Part shown: positions 60,850-64,000 of the stretch, piece by piece
Position numbering within the stretch: position 1 is the first letter of the stretch
How the letters are laid out: each line of letters begins with the position of its first letter
NCBI RefSeq assembly: GCF_000702665.1
Contig: NZ_JNJA01000001.1
Coordinates: 62,001 to 126,000, forward strand
DNA: 64,000 bases
Reading direction: 5' to 3'
From: Solidesulfovibrio alcoholivorans DSM 5433
GTDB taxonomy: Bacteria > Desulfobacterota > Desulfovibrionia > Desulfovibrionales > Desulfovibrionaceae
Translations under genes and position numbers: made by a program
Notes under the pieces: generated by a model
The model's database searches: none
Told to the model about the DNA's origin: nothing
Seen by the model: the letters and a program-made list of their open reading frames with translations, nothing else

Positions 60850-63800
60850 ATGCCGAGTACAGTGCCGCCGCAACACGGAGCGGGAAAATTCCGCCGCCTG
60901 CCGCGCCTGATCGCCCTCGTCGCCATCTGCGGCGCGCTGTTGGCGTTCGCGCTGCCTCTCGTCGCCCGGCAGGTCATCGGCGCGCAGCGCCTCAAGGCGG
61001 TGGCCGAGCAGGCCCTGACCGACGCCCTGGGCCGCCGCGTGAGCATCGAGGGCGAGGTGGCCGTCGTGTTCACGCCCTGGCTGGGCCTGGCCATGGGGCC
61101 GGTGTCCATCGCCGAGGGGCCGGGCTTCGGCGACGGCCCCATGCTCTCCGCCCGCCGCCTGGAAATGACCATCCGCATGCTGCCGCTGGCCGCGCGCGTG
61201 GTTTCGCCGGGTTCGGTGCGCGTGCGCGACCTCGCCGTGCACCTGCGCCGCGACGCCTCGGGACGCGGCAACTGGCAGGACCTCGCCGCGCCGCAAACCA
61301 CGCAGGCCCCGGAAGCCCCGGGCTGGGAAATCGCCCCGGAACCCCGCGACATCCAGCTGGAAAACGCCTCCGTGGACTACGCCGACGCCACCACCGGCCG
61401 CACCATGTCCGTGCGCGAGGTGAACCTCAAGACCGGCCACGGCCAGCCTTTTTCCTTTTCCCTGTCCTTTCGCGCCGAAGGCTTTCTGCCGGGCGGGCTT
61501 CTCGAATGCCACGCCGGGGGCAAGGCCTCCCTGGATGCGGCAAGCGGCGCATTCACCCTGGAAAAGACCCTGGTCGAGACCGGCCTCGTCTTCACGCGTC
61601 CCCTTGTCGCCGGCGGCGCTTCGCCCACGCGCATCGTCACCAGGGTGTACGCCGCCTACGACCCCGCCACGGCCCGGCTGTCCCTCACGGGCCTCGACGC
61701 CCGGCTCCCCGGGGCGCGCCTGACGGGCTCGGGCCTTGTGGACACCCCCGTGACCGCCCCCAAGGCCCGCGTCGCCCTGGACCTCGACCTGGACATGGCC
61801 GGTTCCTGGCGGGAACTGCTGGCCCTGACCCCGGCCGAACCCGCGGACAATCTCATTGCCGCGCCGCAGAACCCGGCGCGCGAGCCGGACCCGGTCGCGC
61901 CCGAGGGCGCGGCGTTTACCGCCGCCCACCCCGCGCCGGCCCCGGGCCGGGCCGCGCTGACGCTGACCGCCACGGCCGACGCCGGGCAGGTGGCCGTGGA
62001 AAACTTCGCCCTGACGCTGCCCAAAGGCCGCGTCGAAGGCGCAGGGAAATTCACGCCGGGCGCGGCCGCGTCGCCCCCGTCGCTCGACGCCAGCCTGCGG
62101 GCCGAGGACGTGGATTTTGGCGCATTGCCCATGCCGGCCGGCCGCGCGACCTGGCCCTGGCCCCTGCCCTGGCCCACGGCAGGCCTCGCCGATGCCAGGC
62201 TTACGCTACGAAACTGCTCCCTGGCCGGACTCGCCGTGGCCGACGGACACGTCACGGCACAGAGCCGGCACGGCATCCTGCGCCTGGCCCCGGCCTCCTT
62301 CGCATTGCCGGGCGGCATCGTTTCCGTGGACGCCCGCTTCGACGCAGGCCTGCCGCCGGACGCCGGCGGCGAAGCGACGCCGGAAAGCCTCGGCATCGAC
62401 ATCCGCGCCTCGGTGCAACCCTTTTCCAAGGAAGCCGGTCCCATCGCCCAGCCCACGGTGGCGCGGCTCCTTGGCCGGCTGCACGCCGAAGGAGCCAAGG
62501 GCAACCTCATGGCCCAGAGCCCGGACGCGGCCCGGGCGCTGGCGGTACTCGGCCTTGACGGTTTCTCCCCCCCACCCGGCCCCCTCGACGTCAAAAGCGG
62601 CTTCGCCGTCTCCCCGGGCATCAACCGGCTGGTGGCCAAGGCCACGCTTTCGGGCCTCGAAGGGCGGTTCGCCGGCGCGACCTTGCGCGGCCAGGCCGGC
62701 TACGACGCCACAGCGCCCGTGGGACTCGGTTTCGACCTCGTCCTCGACAACCTGGACCTGGAGCATCCGCCCGCCCTTGCTGGCGGCGCGCCGCACGCGG
62801 CCGGTCCGGGCGCGGCCGCCCCCAACGCCGCGGGAAAGCTACGCATCGAGCGCCTGACCGGCCGGGGCGTGGACGCCCGCAATCTCGCCCTGGACCTGAC
62901 CCTTCAGGGCGGTGGCCTGGAAGGCGCGGTCGCCGGGGGGGAACTCTTCGGCGGCAGGCTTTCCGGCAAGTTCGACGTCGAACCGTCGGGCCGCGTCGCG
63001 GGCAGCCTGCAGCTGACCGGGGCCGACGCCAGACGCCTGCCCGGCGTCCCGGGCGCGTCGGGCGCGGTCGCGGCCAAGGCCGCCTTCGACGCGGCCGCGC
63101 CGGGCAAGGGCCGTCCCGGGGCCGTCTCCGCCACCATCGAAGCCGAGGCCCCCCAGCTCTCCCTGGGCGCGGGGGCCAAAGCGCATCCCCTGTCCGTGGC
63201 CAAGGCGACGCTGACGCTCAAGGGCCGCCGCGCCGCCGGGGAAGGCTTCGAGGGCGAGGCCAGCCTCGTGGCCGGCCTGGGCTCGGGCTTCGGCCTGCGC
63301 GAGGCGCACCTGACCGCCGCCTGCCCCGTGGCCCTGGACGCGGCGGGCAAGCTGCGCGACCCGGGCCCGGTCAAGCTCGAAGGCTCGGGCCTGCTGCGGC
63401 CCGGGGAATCAGGCCGACCCGTGAAGGTCACCCTGACGGGGCAGGCGACGCCGGACGGCGCGGGCGGCCTTGCGACCTCGGAGCTGCGCCTGGACGCCGG
63501 CGGGCTGCCGGCCACGCTCAAGCTCTCGCGCAAGGGGGGCGCGGGCGCGCCCACGAACTTTTCCCTGGAAACCGGAACCGTGTCCCCGCGCAAGGTGCTC
63601 GCAGACTGGGGCGTGGCCCTGCCTTCCGGGCTCGCCGCGGACAAGCTTGCCAAGGCTTCGGTTTCGCTTTCCGGCACGGCCACGGCCGACGCCTGCGACA
63701 TCAAGCGGTTGCAGCTCGGCGTGGACGACGTCACGGTCACGGGCACCGCGCAACTGGCCGGCTTCGACCCGAAACGGGGCAAATGGGAACTGCGCGTGGA

Positions 63801-64000
63801 CCGGCTGGACTGGGACGCCTATTTCCCGAGGCCGCCGGCATCCTCCGGGCCGCCGCCCCTGGCCGAACGACGCAAGCCCCTCGACCTGCGCTTCCTGCGC
63901 GAGCTGTCCCTGGACGCCAAGGCCTCGATCGGCTGGCTCAAGAAAGGCAACGTGACCTTCGACGCCAGCACCGTCACGGCCAGCGCCAGGGGCGGCCAGT
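60850..64000 (+). CDS. AsmA-family protein (runs off window)
   Basis: The frame is open from ATG 60850 to the window end, over 1050 codons. A short cytoplasmic leader and one transmembrane helix (about 20-42: IALVAICGALLAFALPLVAR) precede QALTDALGRRVSIEGEVAVV and FTPWLGLAMGPVSIAEGPGF, the N-terminal AsmA signature. The rest is a long repetitive beta-rich chain with LxGxL-type strands typical of the extended RBG-like lipid bridges. AsmA proteins move phospholipids to the outer membrane. The C-terminus is outside the window. Confidence 0.85.
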   Translation, partial: MPSTVPPQHGAGKFRRLPRLIALVAICGALLAFALPLVARQVIGAQRLKAVAEQALTDALGRRVSIEGEVAVVFTPWLGLAMGPVSIAEGPGFGDGPMLSARRLEMTIRMLPLAARVVSPGSVRVRDLAVHLRRDASGRGNWQDLAAPQTTQAPEAPGWEIAPEPRDIQLENASVDYADATTGRTMSVREVNLKTGHGQPFSFSLSFRAEGFLPGGLLECHAGGKASLDAASGAFTLEKTLVETGLVFTRPLVAGGASPTRIVTRVYAAYDPATARLSLTGLDARLPGARLTGSGLVDTPVTAPKARVALDLDLDMAGSWRELLALTPAEPADNLIAAPQNPAREPDPVAPEGAAFTAAHPAPAPGRAALTLTATADAGQVAVENFALTLPKGRVEGAGKFTPGAAASPPSLDASLRAEDVDFGALPMPAGRATWPWPLPWPTAGLADARLTLRNCSLAGLAVADGHVTAQSRHGILRLAPASFALPGGIVSVDARFDAGLPPDAGGEATPESLGIDIRASVQPFSKEAGPIAQPTVARLLGRLHAEGAKGNLMAQSPDAARALAVLGLDGFSPPPGPLDVKSGFAVSPGINRLVAKATLSGLEGRFAGATLRGQAGYDATAPVGLGFDLVLDNLDLEHPPALAGGAPHAAGPGAAAPNAAGKLRIERLTGRGVDARNLALDLTLQGGGLEGAVAGGELFGGRLSGKFDVEPSGRVAGSLQLTGADARRLPGVPGASGAVAAKAAFDAAAPGKGRPGAVSATIEAEAPQLSLGAGAKAHPLSVAKATLTLKGRRAAGEGFEGEASLVAGLGSGFGLREAHLTAACPVALDAAGKLRDPGPVKLEGSGLLRPGESGRPVKVTLTGQATPDGAGGLATSELRLDAGGLPATLKLSRKGGAGAPTNFSLETGTVSPRKVLADWGVALPSGLAADKLAKASVSLSGTATADACDIKRLQLGVDDVTVTGTAQLAGFDPKRGKWELRVDRLDWDAYFPRPPASSGPPPLAERRKPLDLRFLRELSLDAKASIGWLKKGNVTFDASTVTASARGGQ

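Overview
The window is 64 kb of dense, GC-rich bacterial chromosome. Most genes are collinear and closely packed, with many ATGA or GTGA stop/start overlaps and consistent third-position G/C. The gene content points to a sulfate-reducing deltaproteobacterium of the Desulfovibrionaceae, most like the high-GC Solidesulfovibrio (Desulfovibrio magneticus/carbinolicus) group. The supporting signs are recA followed by alaS, a CobA-HemD fusion, a NifA-like regulator, a Mo-storage-type protein, multihaem cytochrome debris and many dispersed GC-rich palindromic repeats. This placement is inference from gene content only. I saw no tRNA, rRNA, CRISPR array, intact insertion sequence or phage gene.

Layout. 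1-2961: a truncated glycosyltransferase, then a MEMO-family protein overlapping a radical-SAM-like protein that has lost its cluster cysteines. 3200-6512 (minus): an envelope operon of AMIN-domain, SGNH-hydrolase and DUF1134/EipA-like proteins ending at a perfect 28-bp hairpin. 6690-13043: small exported proteins, a metallo-hydrolase, a permease, an orphan solute-binding protein, a decayed HAD/cytochrome mosaic and an outer-membrane protein. 13044-13875: an AT-richer gene-free gap. 13876-19076: alaS, recA and a PP-loop ATPase.

19276-37410 is the most distinctive region, a surface-glycan cluster. It holds a heptose-nucleotide module (HddC-like nucleotidyltransferase, GNAT, and an HddA kinase fused to a GmhA-type isomerase), two large GT-C-like membrane proteins, four GT4 glycosyltransferases, a radical SAM/SPASM protein, a UbiA-family polyprenyl-phosphate phosphoribosyltransferase, and a 735-residue protein joining a radical SAM enzyme to a DprE2-like SDR. 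The last three kinds of gene together suggest a lipid-linked pentose (arabinofuranose-like) branch that uses a radical SAM protein in an unprecedented setting.

37445-48738: chromate-type transporter, ABC permease, ModE-like regulator, MATE exporter, DUF2156 protein, receiver protein, NapH-like iron-sulfur membrane protein, molybdenum-storage-type protein, PadR regulator, TiaS-like protein, and a NifA-family regulator that has lost its ATPase and sigma54-contact motifs. 49028-64000: glycogen enzymes (malQ, glgB), a methyltransferase that overlaps a convergent lipoprotein gene by 143 bp, a geranylgeranyl-reductase-type flavoprotein, a HAD phosphatase, a second MBL protein, purN, cobA-hemD, small exported proteins, and an AsmA protein running off the window.

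Throughout, a REP-like repeat recurs: a purine tract, GCCTCCGGCGGCC, an inner palindrome, then GGACCYCC and GGGG. It occurs singly after stop codons or in facing pairs that enclose another hairpin. Twice its GGAGG end lies where the Shine-Dalgarno of the next gene should be.
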